A stretch of DNA of 10,940 nt from contig DASUZD010000039.1 of NCBI GenBank assembly GCA_036377055.1, positions 1 to 10,940 of the forward strand, given 5' to 3'. The position numbers and the translations under genes were made by a program. This stretch comes from DASUZD01 sp036377055. Its GTDB lineage: Bacteria; Actinomycetota; Thermoleophilia; Gaiellales; Gaiellaceae. The notes below the pieces were generated by a model, which ran no database searches, was not told where the DNA came from, and saw nothing but the letters and a program-made list of their open reading frames with translations. This document shows positions 1 to 5,973 of this stretch, piece after piece (position 1 is the first letter of the stretch; every line of letters starts with the position of its first letter).

Positions 1-86
1 ACGCCGCTCGCGAGCGCGCTCATCGCGAGCGCGAAGTCGGCGGGTGCGACGGCCGCGCTCGTCGCGGCGATGGGTTCGGGGTTCAT
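1..86 (-). CDS. 5' end of a possible flavin reductase-like protein (cut by window edge)
   Basis: An ATG on the minus strand at 86 opens a frame of 28 codons that runs off the left edge. The visible start reads MNPEPIAATSAAVAPADFAL and continues AMSALASGV. The stretch DFALAMSALASGV resembles the N-terminal start of flavin reductase-like, FMN-binding domains (commonly D-F-x-x-A-[ML]-x-x-[FL]-[AP]-[ST]-G-V). That is the only basis for the family name. Upstream is a weak purine run (GAGAAG about 9 nt before ATG) and no good TANNNT box. A strong hairpin (106-134) separates it from the osmC-like gene ending at 143, so it may be a separate transcript or a read-through last gene. A flavin reductase would fit an oxidative-stress context, but too little is visible to be sure. 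Confidence 0.45.
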   Translation of the reverse strand, partial: MNPEPIAATSAAVAPADFALAMSALASG

Positions 87-105
87 GTCGGCGGCTTCTC
101 GAGGA

Positions 106-134
106 CGCGGCCGGTGGCACAGCCACCGGCCGCG
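106..134. terminator. 13-bp perfect hairpin after the second osmC-like gene
   Basis: The arms 106-118 (CGCGGCCGGTGGC) and 122-134 are perfect reverse complements around a 3-nt loop, ACA. The hairpin begins 9 bp beyond the stop codon at 143-145 of the minus-strand gene, which is where a transcription terminator is expected. Neither side has a clear U tract, which is common for terminator hairpins in high-GC actinobacteria. It could instead be an RNA-stability hairpin or an attenuator before the gene starting at 86. Confidence 0.55.
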
Positions 135-142
135 GTCGCTCT

Positions 143-715
143 CTATGCAGTGGCCACGTCCACCGCCACGGGGACGCCGTTCGTGACCATGTCGAAGACG
201 GCCGAGCGCTGCTGGGCCCGCTCGACGACCTCGCGCAGCTTCTCCTCCGGCGCGTCGCCCGCGACGCGAAACGAGACGCGGATCCGCTCGAAGCCGTTGC
301 GATAGTCGTCCGACAAGCCGAGCGCGCCCTGCACGTCCATGTCGCCCTCGAGCGTCGACTCGACCTCCGTCAGCTCGACGCCGCGGGCCGCGGCGACGTA
401 GACGAGCGACGTCGTCAGGCAGGCCGCGAGCGCGTGCAGCAGGTACTCGGCCGGATTGGGTCCCGTGTCGCTTCCGAGCAGGATCGCGGGCTCGCCCGCG
501 TCGACCATGAACGCGTCGGCTCGGGAGGTGTCCTCCTGGCCCGCGCCGTAGAAGTTCCGGATCGCCGTGCGGTTGTGCGCGCCGTGGATCCAGCGGTTGT
601 GGGCACGGAACTGGAACTTCCCCAGCTCCGGCTGGGCCTTGATCGCGTCGAGCGTCGCGAAGAGCTGTGCCGTGTCGACGCCGTTCCGGATCGTCGTCTC
701 TGCGATTGTGCTCAC
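143..715 (-). CDS. OsmC family protein (paralogue 1)
   Basis: 190 residues from a GTG at 715, chosen because AAGGAGG sits 6 nt upstream (722-728) and because the first residues align with the neighbouring paralogue. The OsmC/Ohr fold is recognised by GPNPAEYLLHALAACLTTSL, where the single Cys matches the first catalytic Cys of OsmC/Ohr. The C-terminal motif RSAVFDMVTNGVPV has Ser-Ala where classical OsmC/Ohr peroxidases have Cys-Pro. The protein has only one cysteine, so it cannot use the usual intramolecular disulfide. Organic hydroperoxide or thiol-dependent chemistry is therefore uncertain. It is cytosolic, with no signal peptide. It lies 110 bp downstream of paralogue 2 and shares a run of 100 identical residues with it. 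It ends TAG just before the 106-134 hairpin. Confidence 0.9.
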   Translation of the reverse strand: MSTIAETTIRNGVDTAQLFATLDAIKAQPELGKFQFRAHNRWIHGAHNRTAIRNFYGAGQEDTSRADAFMVDAGEPAILLGSDTGPNPAEYLLHALAACLTTSLVYVAAARGVELTEVESTLEGDMDVQGALGLSDDYRNGFERIRVSFRVAGDAPEEKLREVVERAQQRSAVFDMVTNGVPVAVDVATA

Positions 716-721
716 TTGCTG

Positions 722-728
722 CCTCCTT
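722..728 (-). promoter_or_regulatory. Shine-Dalgarno that fixes the GTG start of OsmC paralogue 1
   Basis: On the minus strand AAGGAGG lies 6 nt before GTG at 715. The open frame continues upstream well past this point, so this site, together with alignment to the paralogue, decides the start. Confidence 0.75.
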
Positions 729-798
729 CGTGGGTGTCGGTGGTGCAGAGACCGCAGCGTCCGGCGAGCCGCTAACAGGGCCGCAACACGCGACCAAC

Positions 799-827
799 AG
801 ACGCCGGCGTGGACGCCGGTGGCGTCT
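799..827. other. Hairpin between the two osmC-like genes
   Basis: Arms AGACGC plus CGGCGT (799-810) pair with ACGCCG (813-818) and GCGTCT (822-827) around a 2-nt GG centre, with a GTG bulge at 819-821. The structure overlaps the TAG stop (826-828) of the upstream osmC copy on the minus strand. In the 110-bp gap it could attenuate or partly terminate transcription, lowering the downstream copy, or stabilise the first message. No U tract is seen. The rest of the gap, 716-798, holds the downstream ribosome binding site and no promoter I trust. Confidence 0.4.
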
Positions 828-1395
828 ACGCAGCCGCCATGTCCACTGTCACGGGCACGCCGTTCGTGACCATGTCGAAGACGGCCGAGCGCTGCTGAGC
901 CCGCTCGACGACCTCGCGCAGCTTCTCCTCGGGCGCGTCGCCGGCGACGCGGAACGAGACGCGGATCCGCTCGAAGCCGTTGCGGTAGTCGTCCGAGAGC
1001 CCGAGCGCGCCCTGCACGTCCATGTCGCCCTCGAGTGTCGACTCCACCTCCGTCAGCTCGACACCGCGGGCCGCGGCGACGTAGACGAGCGACGTCGTCA
1101 GGCAGGCCGCGAGCGCGTGCAGCAGGTACTCGGCTGGGTTCGGCCCGGTGTTGGCGCCCAGGAGGATCGCCGGCTCGCCCGCGTCGACGACGAACTCGGC
1201 GCCGCGAGAGGTGTCCTCCTGGCCCGCGCCGTAGAAGTCCTTGATCGCCGTCCGGTTGTGGGCGCCCTTGATCCACTGGTTGCGGGCGCGGAACTGGAAC
1301 TTTCCCAGCTCCGGCTGTCCCTTGATCGCGTCCAGCGTCGCGAACATCGTCTCGGTGTCGACGCCGTTTCGGATCTTGTCCATGACCGTGCTCAT
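826..1395 (-). CDS. OsmC family protein (paralogue 2)
   Basis: 189 residues from ATG at 1395, beginning MSTVMDKIRNG. The start is supported by AAAAGGAG upstream and by the ATGA overlap with the preceding DUF4242 gene. The domain layout matches the copy at 143-715: an N-terminal beta half with GKFQFRARNQWIKGAHN, then the central helix with LAACLTTSL carrying the only Cys, then RSAVFDMVTNGVPV in place of the second-Cys motif. OsmC/Ohr proteins are known for reducing organic hydroperoxides with two cysteines. This protein lacks the second, so it belongs to a divergent single-Cys OsmC-like group whose substrate I cannot name. It is probably co-transcribed with, and translationally coupled to, the DUF4242 gene. 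A hairpin overlaps its stop codon. Confidence 0.92.
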   Translation of the reverse strand: MSTVMDKIRNGVDTETMFATLDAIKGQPELGKFQFRARNQWIKGAHNRTAIKDFYGAGQEDTSRGAEFVVDAGEPAILLGANTGPNPAEYLLHALAACLTTSLVYVAAARGVELTEVESTLEGDMDVQGALGLSDDYRNGFERIRVSFRVAGDAPEEKLREVVERAQQRSAVFDMVTNGVPVTVDMAAA

Positions 1396-1694
1396 TGCTT
1401 CTCCTTTTGCTTGACGTGGTTCGTTCCGTTCCGTGAGATGTCGATCGCCGCCTCGACGACGCGCTCGCACACGAGCGACGCCCGGCGCGCGGTCTCCAGC
1501 ACGACGGCGTCCGCGTCGGCCTCCACGAGCAGGAAGCACGTCTCGTCCTCCGGGACGAAGATCGAGCGGACCAGCCGGACCGGCCGGCCCGCGTCCGTCA
1601 CCTCGGCCGCCGCACGGCTGAAGCGCTCCCAGCCGGCGGCGATGGCGGCGTCGTCGCGCTTCGCGACGTACAGCTCGACGAGGAACTCGTTCAT
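1392..1694 (-). CDS. DUF4242 family protein (SCO4226-type small protein)
   Basis: 100 residues from ATG at 1694: MNEFLVELYV, then a helix, then VRSIFVPEDETCFLLVEADADAV and ARRASL. This is the ferredoxin-like DUF4242 pattern (strand, helix, R-S-x-x-V-P-E-D-E, strand, helix). A Streptomyces member, SCO4226, is described as nickel-binding. Here there is one His, near the C-terminus, so I do not infer metal binding. A GTG at 1703 would add three residues. I prefer the ATG because TAGCGT lies 7 nt before it, which is leaderless spacing, and neither start has a Shine-Dalgarno. The stop TGA overlaps the next ATG by 4 nt. The last residues, KQKEKQ, are encoded by the downstream gene's ribosome binding site. 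It is 63 bp downstream of the LAL regulator gene, a plausible target arrangement. Confidence 0.82.
   Translation of the reverse strand: MNEFLVELYVAKRDDAAIAAGWERFSRAAAEVTDAGRPVRLVRSIFVPEDETCFLLVEADADAVVLETARRASLVCERVVEAAIDISRNGTNHVKQKEKQ
1401..1408 (-). promoter_or_regulatory. Ribosome binding site of OsmC paralogue 2, inside the DUF4242 coding sequence
   Basis: AAAAGGAG on the minus strand lies 5 nt before ATG at 1395 and within the last codons of the upstream gene, which read K-Q-K-E-K-Q-stop. Together with the ATGA overlap this indicates translational coupling. Confidence 0.7.
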
Positions 1695-1701
1695 GGGCGC
1701 C

Positions 1702-1707
1702 ACGCTA
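1702..1707 (-). promoter_or_regulatory. Candidate -10 box (TAGCGT) for the DUF4242-osmC operon
   Basis: TAGCGT on the minus strand fits TANNNT and sits 7 nt before ATG 1694, which places a start site at or next to the codon. No Shine-Dalgarno is present. An inverted repeat, GGCTCT/AGAGCC (1717-1722 and 1737-1742, 14-nt spacer), lies just upstream, near where a -35 element or activator site would be. It could be an operator or a weak terminator of the regulator gene. Confidence 0.4.
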
Positions 1708-1757
1708 GGCGCCCGCGGCTCTACGCGAAATACCGAAGAGCCACAGTCTTTTGGCCG

Positions 1758-4505
1758 CTACGGGTGCTCTGAAAGACGCCGCGCGAGCTGCGTCCGCGAG
1801 CGCACGCCGAGCTTCTCGTAGGCGTGCTTGAGGTGGACCTCGACCGTCCGCACGCTGACGAAGAGGCTGCGCGCGATCTCCTTGTTCGCGAGCCCGTCCG
1901 CGGCGAGCTCGACGATGCGGCGCTCGCTCTCGGTCAGCCCGCCGCCCGTCTGCGGGCGCCGCCCGCCGACTCGACCTCGCTCTGCGCGCGCCTGCTCTGC
2001 CCAGCCGGACGAGCCGAGCTCGTCGAACTCCGCCACAGCCTGGTCGAGCGAGCTGCGGGCCAGGGCCCACTTCCGCAGCCGGCGCTGCGCGCGACCGAGG
2101 CTCAGGAGCGACCGGGCCCGATCGAAGCGCAGGCCGAGCGCGCCGTAGGCGGCCGCGGCCTCCGCCAGCTCCGTCGCCGGCCCCTCGGCGTACCGATCCG
2201 ACACGAGCCCGACGAGACCGGCGCAGCGCTTCACGCCTGCGAACCCCCACGGGTGCTGCTGCTCCTCCGACAACCTCTCTAGGCGCTCCATCACCGTCCC
2301 CGCCTCGTCGAGCTGGCCGAGCTCGGCGAGCGCCTCGACGAGATCCGGAGCGACCGGGAACGCGCCGGGCTCGTCCACCCCCTCCCGCCTCGTGTGCTCC
2401 CACACCGTGCGCAGGTCGTCGGCCGCCTGCTGCGGCTCGCCGGCGAGGAGCGACGCGACCCCACGCGCCCGGAGCGCCTCGAGGCGGTCCCACCGGTTGC
2501 CGGCCGTCTCCGCGCCGGCAAGCGTCTCCGCCGCCCAGCGCGCCGTCTCCTCCGGAAGCCCGCGGCCGGCGGCGAGCAGCGCCCGGCAGCGCTCGTACAT
2601 CGACCACATCACGCGCTCGGACGACTGCGCCCACTCGTCCAGGAGCCGCGCGGCCGCGGTCCAGTCGCCGACGCGAAGCGCGAGCTGGCACAGGTGCAGG
2701 CGGAGGAGGACGTACGAATAAGACTCGCCGCGCTCGTCGGCGAGCGCCAGTAGGCGCTGCAGGAGCGCGCGAGCCTGTTCGACCTCGCCGCGCCACGTGA
2801 ACCGCTGCCCCGCCACCCTCTCCGGCCACTCGGTCAGGGCCGACTCGGCGCCCGACACCGCCGCGAAGCTCTCGCAGATGTCGTCGACGGGCCCTCCGCG
2901 AAGCGCGCGCGCCCAGGCGAGTACGTACAAGGCGAAGCGTTCGAGGTCAGGCCCCGCGAGCGGGGCAGCGGCGAGCGCCTCCAGCGCCGACGCCTCGGCC
3001 TCGCGAATCCGCGCGACGAGGATGGTCGCGTCGTTCACCGCCAGCTCGCCGAGGGCGCGCGCCTTGATCGCGGGATCGCTGCCGCCCTCGGACAACGCCT
3101 CGGTCAGGTAGGTCCTGATCTCGTCGTTGCTGTCGACGGCGCCGTCCGGGAGGAGGAGGAAGGCGCGGGCGCGTGACGGGCCCGGAGGAAGCGAGTCGAG
3201 CTCGGCCGAGAGCAGATCGGTGACGCGCTGCGGCTCGCCCGCTGCGACTAGGTACGCGGCGAGCGCGAGCACGCGCCCGCTGCGCTCGTCGTCGGCAGGC
3301 GTCAGGCGCAGCGCATGCTCGGCCAGCACGACGGCCTCGTCGCGGACGCCTCGCGCGGCGGCCGTCGCAGCGGCATCCGCCAGCGAGGCCGCTAGCTCCT
3401 CGTCAAGCCCGTCAGCCGCGAGTGCGAGGTGCAACGCCCGCGACTCCTCGTCGGGAGCGAGCTCCGCCAGGGCCAAGTGGAGGCTGCGCTGCTCACCCGC
3501 CCGCGCACGGCTCTTCGCGACCGTGGCGAAGAGCGGGTGCGCCGGGCGCAAGCGGTCGCCGTCGATCACGAGCATCCCCAGGTCGACGGCCTCGTCGAGC
3601 GCGTCGGGCGGGCCGAGCTCGCGGGCATGCGAGGAGTGCAGGTCAGCGCTCAGCGCGACGGCGAGGACCAGCCTGCGCACTTCGGCCGGCAGCGCCTCGA
3701 CGCGGACGCCGAGGACCTCCTCGATCGTGTCCGGCAGCGGCACGTCCTCGCCGATCGCAAGCGACCCGCGCGCGGCCAGGGTGCGCCCCACCTCGAGGAC
3801 GAACAGCGGGTTGCCGAGCGTGGTCTCGAACACGCGGCGCAGGACGTTGCGCGGCAGGACGAGCCCGAGCCGCTCGGACAGGACTCGACGCGTCGCTCCC
3901 AGGCTCAGTTGCCCCAGGGAGATGCGTTCGAGCGGACGCGCCTCGAGCGCGCGCTCGAGCGCGGGCGCGGGGCCGGGGCGCCGCGCGAGCAGGAACGAGA
4001 TCCCCTCCGCGTCGAGGCGTCGCGCGGCGAAGGCGAGCGCGTCGGCGGACGCGCCGTCGAGCCACTGGAGGTCGTCGATCGCGACCAGGAGCGGCTCGCG
4101 GCCGACCAGCGAGCGCAGCGCGTTCAGAAGGCCGACCGCGACGGCGTGGGCCTCGGGTAGAGCCCCCCTCGGCTCGGCGCGGAACAGCGCGACCTCGAGC
4201 GCATGGAGCTGCGGCGCCGGGAGCACAGCGAGCTCGTCACGGCCGACGCCGTCAAGCAGGTCGATCAGCGCCGCCGACGAGAGCCGGGTCTCCGCGCCGC
4301 TCCCTCGCGCCGAGAGCACGCGCAGCCCGCGCCGCCGAGCCAGGTCGAGCCCCGCTTCCCAGAGCGTCGTCTTGCCGATCCCCGGCGCGCCCGAGATGAC
4401 GAGCGAGCGAGCAGAGCCGTCCGACCCGAGGAACTCCCCGAGCGCCGACAGCTCGGCCTCACGGCCGACGATCTGCCAGGCCTGCTCCGGCGACGTCTCG
4501 GTCAC
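1758..4505 (-). CDS. LAL-type LuxR transcriptional regulator with AAA ATPase domain
   Basis: 915 residues from GTG at 4505. Order: a short lead and VGREAEL at 13-19; Walker A GAPGIGKT at 39-46; Walker B LLVAIDDLQWLD at about 139-150; an AAA_16/NACHT-like ATPase core to about 350; a long Leu/Ala-rich helical middle that looks TPR-like; and a C-terminal LuxR HTH at about 857-912 (LTESERRIVELAADGLANKEI, with VRTVEVHLKHAYEKLGV). The architecture and length match MalT/LAL regulators, which bind a ligand and ATP and then activate transcription. The ligand is not evident. Start choice is uncertain: GTG at 4574 or 4583 would add 23 or 26 Arg-rich residues. I prefer 4505 because family members begin about 10 residues before VGRE and because it leaves room for a divergent promoter. 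The downstream DUF4242-osmC genes are the likeliest targets. Confidence 0.9.
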   Translation of the reverse strand: MTETSPEQAWQIVGREAELSALGEFLGSDGSARSLVISGAPGIGKTTLWEAGLDLARRRGLRVLSARGSGAETRLSSAALIDLLDGVGRDELAVLPAPQLHALEVALFRAEPRGALPEAHAVAVGLLNALRSLVGREPLLVAIDDLQWLDGASADALAFAARRLDAEGISFLLARRPGPAPALERALEARPLERISLGQLSLGATRRVLSERLGLVLPRNVLRRVFETTLGNPLFVLEVGRTLAARGSLAIGEDVPLPDTIEEVLGVRVEALPAEVRRLVLAVALSADLHSSHARELGPPDALDEAVDLGMLVIDGDRLRPAHPLFATVAKSRARAGEQRSLHLALAELAPDEESRALHLALAADGLDEELAASLADAAATAAARGVRDEAVVLAEHALRLTPADDERSGRVLALAAYLVAAGEPQRVTDLLSAELDSLPPGPSRARAFLLLPDGAVDSNDEIRTYLTEALSEGGSDPAIKARALGELAVNDATILVARIREAEASALEALAAAPLAGPDLERFALYVLAWARALRGGPVDDICESFAAVSGAESALTEWPERVAGQRFTWRGEVEQARALLQRLLALADERGESYSYVLLRLHLCQLALRVGDWTAAARLLDEWAQSSERVMWSMYERCRALLAAGRGLPEETARWAAETLAGAETAGNRWDRLEALRARGVASLLAGEPQQAADDLRTVWEHTRREGVDEPGAFPVAPDLVEALAELGQLDEAGTVMERLERLSEEQQHPWGFAGVKRCAGLVGLVSDRYAEGPATELAEAAAAYGALGLRFDRARSLLSLGRAQRRLRKWALARSSLDQAVAEFDELGSSGWAEQARAERGRVGGRRPQTGGGLTESERRIVELAADGLANKEIARSLFVSVRTVEVHLKHAYEKLGVRSRTQLARRLSEHP

Positions 4506-4600
4506 CTCCCGTGCCGGGATAACACAGCCCCGGGCGGGGCGCAACCGCGGGCGCCGCGCGCGCGATTCGCTCACATCGTTCACGTACCGTAGGGCGAGGC
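4506..4600. promoter_or_regulatory. Divergent promoter region between the LAL regulator and the exported-protein gene
   Basis: This 95-bp gap separates two divergent genes. On the plus strand TACCGT (4585-4590) lies 10 nt before TTG 4601 and fits a TANNNT -10 box. On the minus strand TGTTAT lies 13 nt before GTG 4505 and is a weak -10 candidate. GGGAG directly abuts that GTG, too close for a normal ribosome binding site. No convincing -35 box was seen on either strand. If the regulator starts at 4574 or 4583, the gap shrinks below 30 bp and this reading weakens. Confidence 0.35.
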
Positions 4601-5410
4601 TTGGGACCGTCCTCAGCGGCAACGTTCGTGGCTTTGGGACTTGCGACACTTGTCGCCGGTGCGGCATTCGCGACGGCCGGCGACACGTCGAAACCGGTGC
4701 GCGTTCTGAGCGCACGGCTCGACGGCGGGAATCCCGAACAGCAGGCGCTACTGCGCGAGATCCTTCGCGGCATTCCGCGCTCGCAGATCAAGGAGGTCGC
4801 ACTCACGACTCCGCCCGAGGACTTCGAGCCCGCCGACGCCGCCTGGATCGCCTTCGAAGTCGCTGCGTCCGATCAAGCTGAAACCGTGCGCGGTTTCTGG
4901 CAAGCGCTCGTCGTCGCAGGACTGTTCCGCGACGAAAGCGCGAGTCGCGGCCTGCCGTTCGTCGCGGGAAAGACGATCACGGTACGGGCGCCGGACGGCT
5001 CCGTCCTCGACGAAGGACAGTCGTTGATCGACCAACCGACGAGTCACGCGGTTCCCTCGACCCCCGAGGCGCAGGTGTCGAAGCTGATCGCGAACGGTTC
5101 CGCGAGCGCACGAGTTGCTGTAGCTCGTGTCTCGTTCGGTCACCCGCTGGGACAGGTCGGCGTCGAGGCGACCGTCACGACGGCCGAGCCGAGCGCCTTC
5201 GTGGGCGAGCGGCAACTGAGGCTTGGACAGCTCCTGGCCGGCTGCTTGAAGCCGGACCAAGCGGTGGCGGAAGGTTTCTACATCGAAGTACGCGATCGGA
5301 GCGGAAAGCTCGTCACGACGTCGGCGTACTCGGTGCGAACAGGCGAAGGCGTGGGATTTACCGACCCGTCTTACGCGAGCTCAACGGGGTTCGGCACGAT
5401 CCTCCACTAA
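4601..5410 (+). CDS. Exported protein of unknown family
   Basis: 269 residues from a TTG at 4601, preceded by GGCGAGG, a modest Shine-Dalgarno very close to the start. Residues about 4-26 form a hydrophobic Ala/Leu/Val segment ending AFATAGD, so it is probably exported, with cleavage near 24-26. I do not recognise the rest. It is mixed alpha/beta in look, with one Cys in LAGCLKPDQ, no further membrane segment, no LPXTG motif and no lipobox. The C-terminal part has beta-like stretches such as GFYIEVRDRSGKLVTTSAYS. Sampled stretches are about 62-68% GC, visibly lower than neighbours, with more A/T at third positions. That may reflect recent acquisition or weaker codon selection. It is divergent from the LAL regulator and 23 bp upstream of a DUF5519 gene on the same strand, so the two may be co-transcribed. 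Confidence 0.75.
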   Translation: MGPSSAATFVALGLATLVAGAAFATAGDTSKPVRVLSARLDGGNPEQQALLREILRGIPRSQIKEVALTTPPEDFEPADAAWIAFEVAASDQAETVRGFWQALVVAGLFRDESASRGLPFVAGKTITVRAPDGSVLDEGQSLIDQPTSHAVPSTPEAQVSKLIANGSASARVAVARVSFGHPLGQVGVEATVTTAEPSAFVGERQLRLGQLLAGCLKPDQAVAEGFYIEVRDRSGKLVTTSAYSVRTGEGVGFTDPSYASSTGFGTILH

Positions 5411-5433
5411 TCCTCGGCGGGACCTGAGAGGGT

Positions 5434-5973
5434 TTGAGCATCACGACCTCGCTTCCCGACGAGCTCACGGCCCGCCGCGGCCCGCGCCCGGCCACGACGC
5501 CGACGAACCCCCACAGCCAGCTCGACCAGAACGCGCCCGTCGACTTGCAGGATCGGCTGCGCGACCACGCCCTTTCGCTCCCTGGCGTGCGTGGAGGACG
5601 AAGCAACGTCTCCGTTCCCGGTGCGGTCGCGTTCTTCCTGGACGACCCGCCGCGACCCGCCGTGGTGCCTGACCCCTTCCGCGGCGAGTTCGGCCACATC
5701 CATCCCCACCACGACGGCAGCCTCCACCTCAGCGTGCCGACCGCCGACGCGAAACGGCTCATCGAGCTCGGCTGGGCCGAGTTCCACCACGTCGTCGAGC
5801 AGGGTCTCGTCCCACCGATCGTGATCATGCTCTACGGCCCCCGCGACGACGACGAGCTCGCCGTGGCGGAGCACGTCGTCGAGATCGCCTACCTCGCCGC
5901 CGGGGGAGCGACGCAGACGGCGGACGGGCGCGCGATCGGCTTGCTCAGCTCGGCTCGTCCGCCGCGAAGCTGA
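5434..5973 (+). CDS. DUF5519 ('luciferase family') protein
   Basis: 179 residues from a TTG at 5434, with GAGAGG just upstream. No ATG or GTG in frame lies nearby, so this start is the best available but uncertain. The core has the DUF5519 pattern: a short helix, LPGVRGGRSNVSVPGAVAFF at about 49-68, FGHIHPHHDGSLHL at 86-99, IELGWAEFHHV at 110-120, and MLYGPRDDDELAVAEHVVEI at 132-151. Database names call this group 'luciferase', but it is not the bacterial luciferase alpha/beta fold enzyme and no light-producing role is implied. The His cluster (88, 90, 92, 93) may bind a metal or phosphate; that is inference. There is no signal peptide. Its last 29 bp overlap the convergent isochorismatase-like gene. 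Confidence 0.8.
   Translation: MSITTSLPDELTARRGPRPATTPTNPHSQLDQNAPVDLQDRLRDHALSLPGVRGGRSNVSVPGAVAFFLDDPPRPAVVPDPFRGEFGHIHPHHDGSLHLSVPTADAKRLIELGWAEFHHVVEQGLVPPIVIMLYGPRDDDELAVAEHVVEIAYLAAGGATQTADGRAIGLLSSARPPRS

Noticed and set aside
143..1135. Recent gene conversion as the cause of the identical OsmC C-terminal halves
   Set aside because: Silent differences are as frequent in the identical-protein part as in the divergent part by my count, which conversion would have erased.
143..1276. A possible fusion of the two OsmC proteins in one minus-strand frame
   Set aside because: The upstream part of that frame reads through the other osmC gene in the wrong phase. A ribosome binding site and GTG at 715 separate the downstream protein.
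44..1821. Two similar plus-strand frames (44-775 and 667-1821) that look like a repeated protein family
   Set aside because: Their similarity is the mirror image of the osmC duplication on the other strand. They have no domain logic, and their Arg/Val/Asp composition is that of a shadow frame.
3127..4881. 584-codon open frame on the plus strand opposite the LAL regulator
   Set aside because: It is Ser/Arg/Ala-rich with no domain pattern and lies antisense to a gene with Walker A, Walker B and HTH motifs. Long antisense frames are expected at this GC content.
5434..5973. A light-emitting luciferase
   Set aside because: The sequence fits DUF5519, which carries 'luciferase' only as a database name. 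No flavin monooxygenase luciferase motifs or lux neighbours are present.
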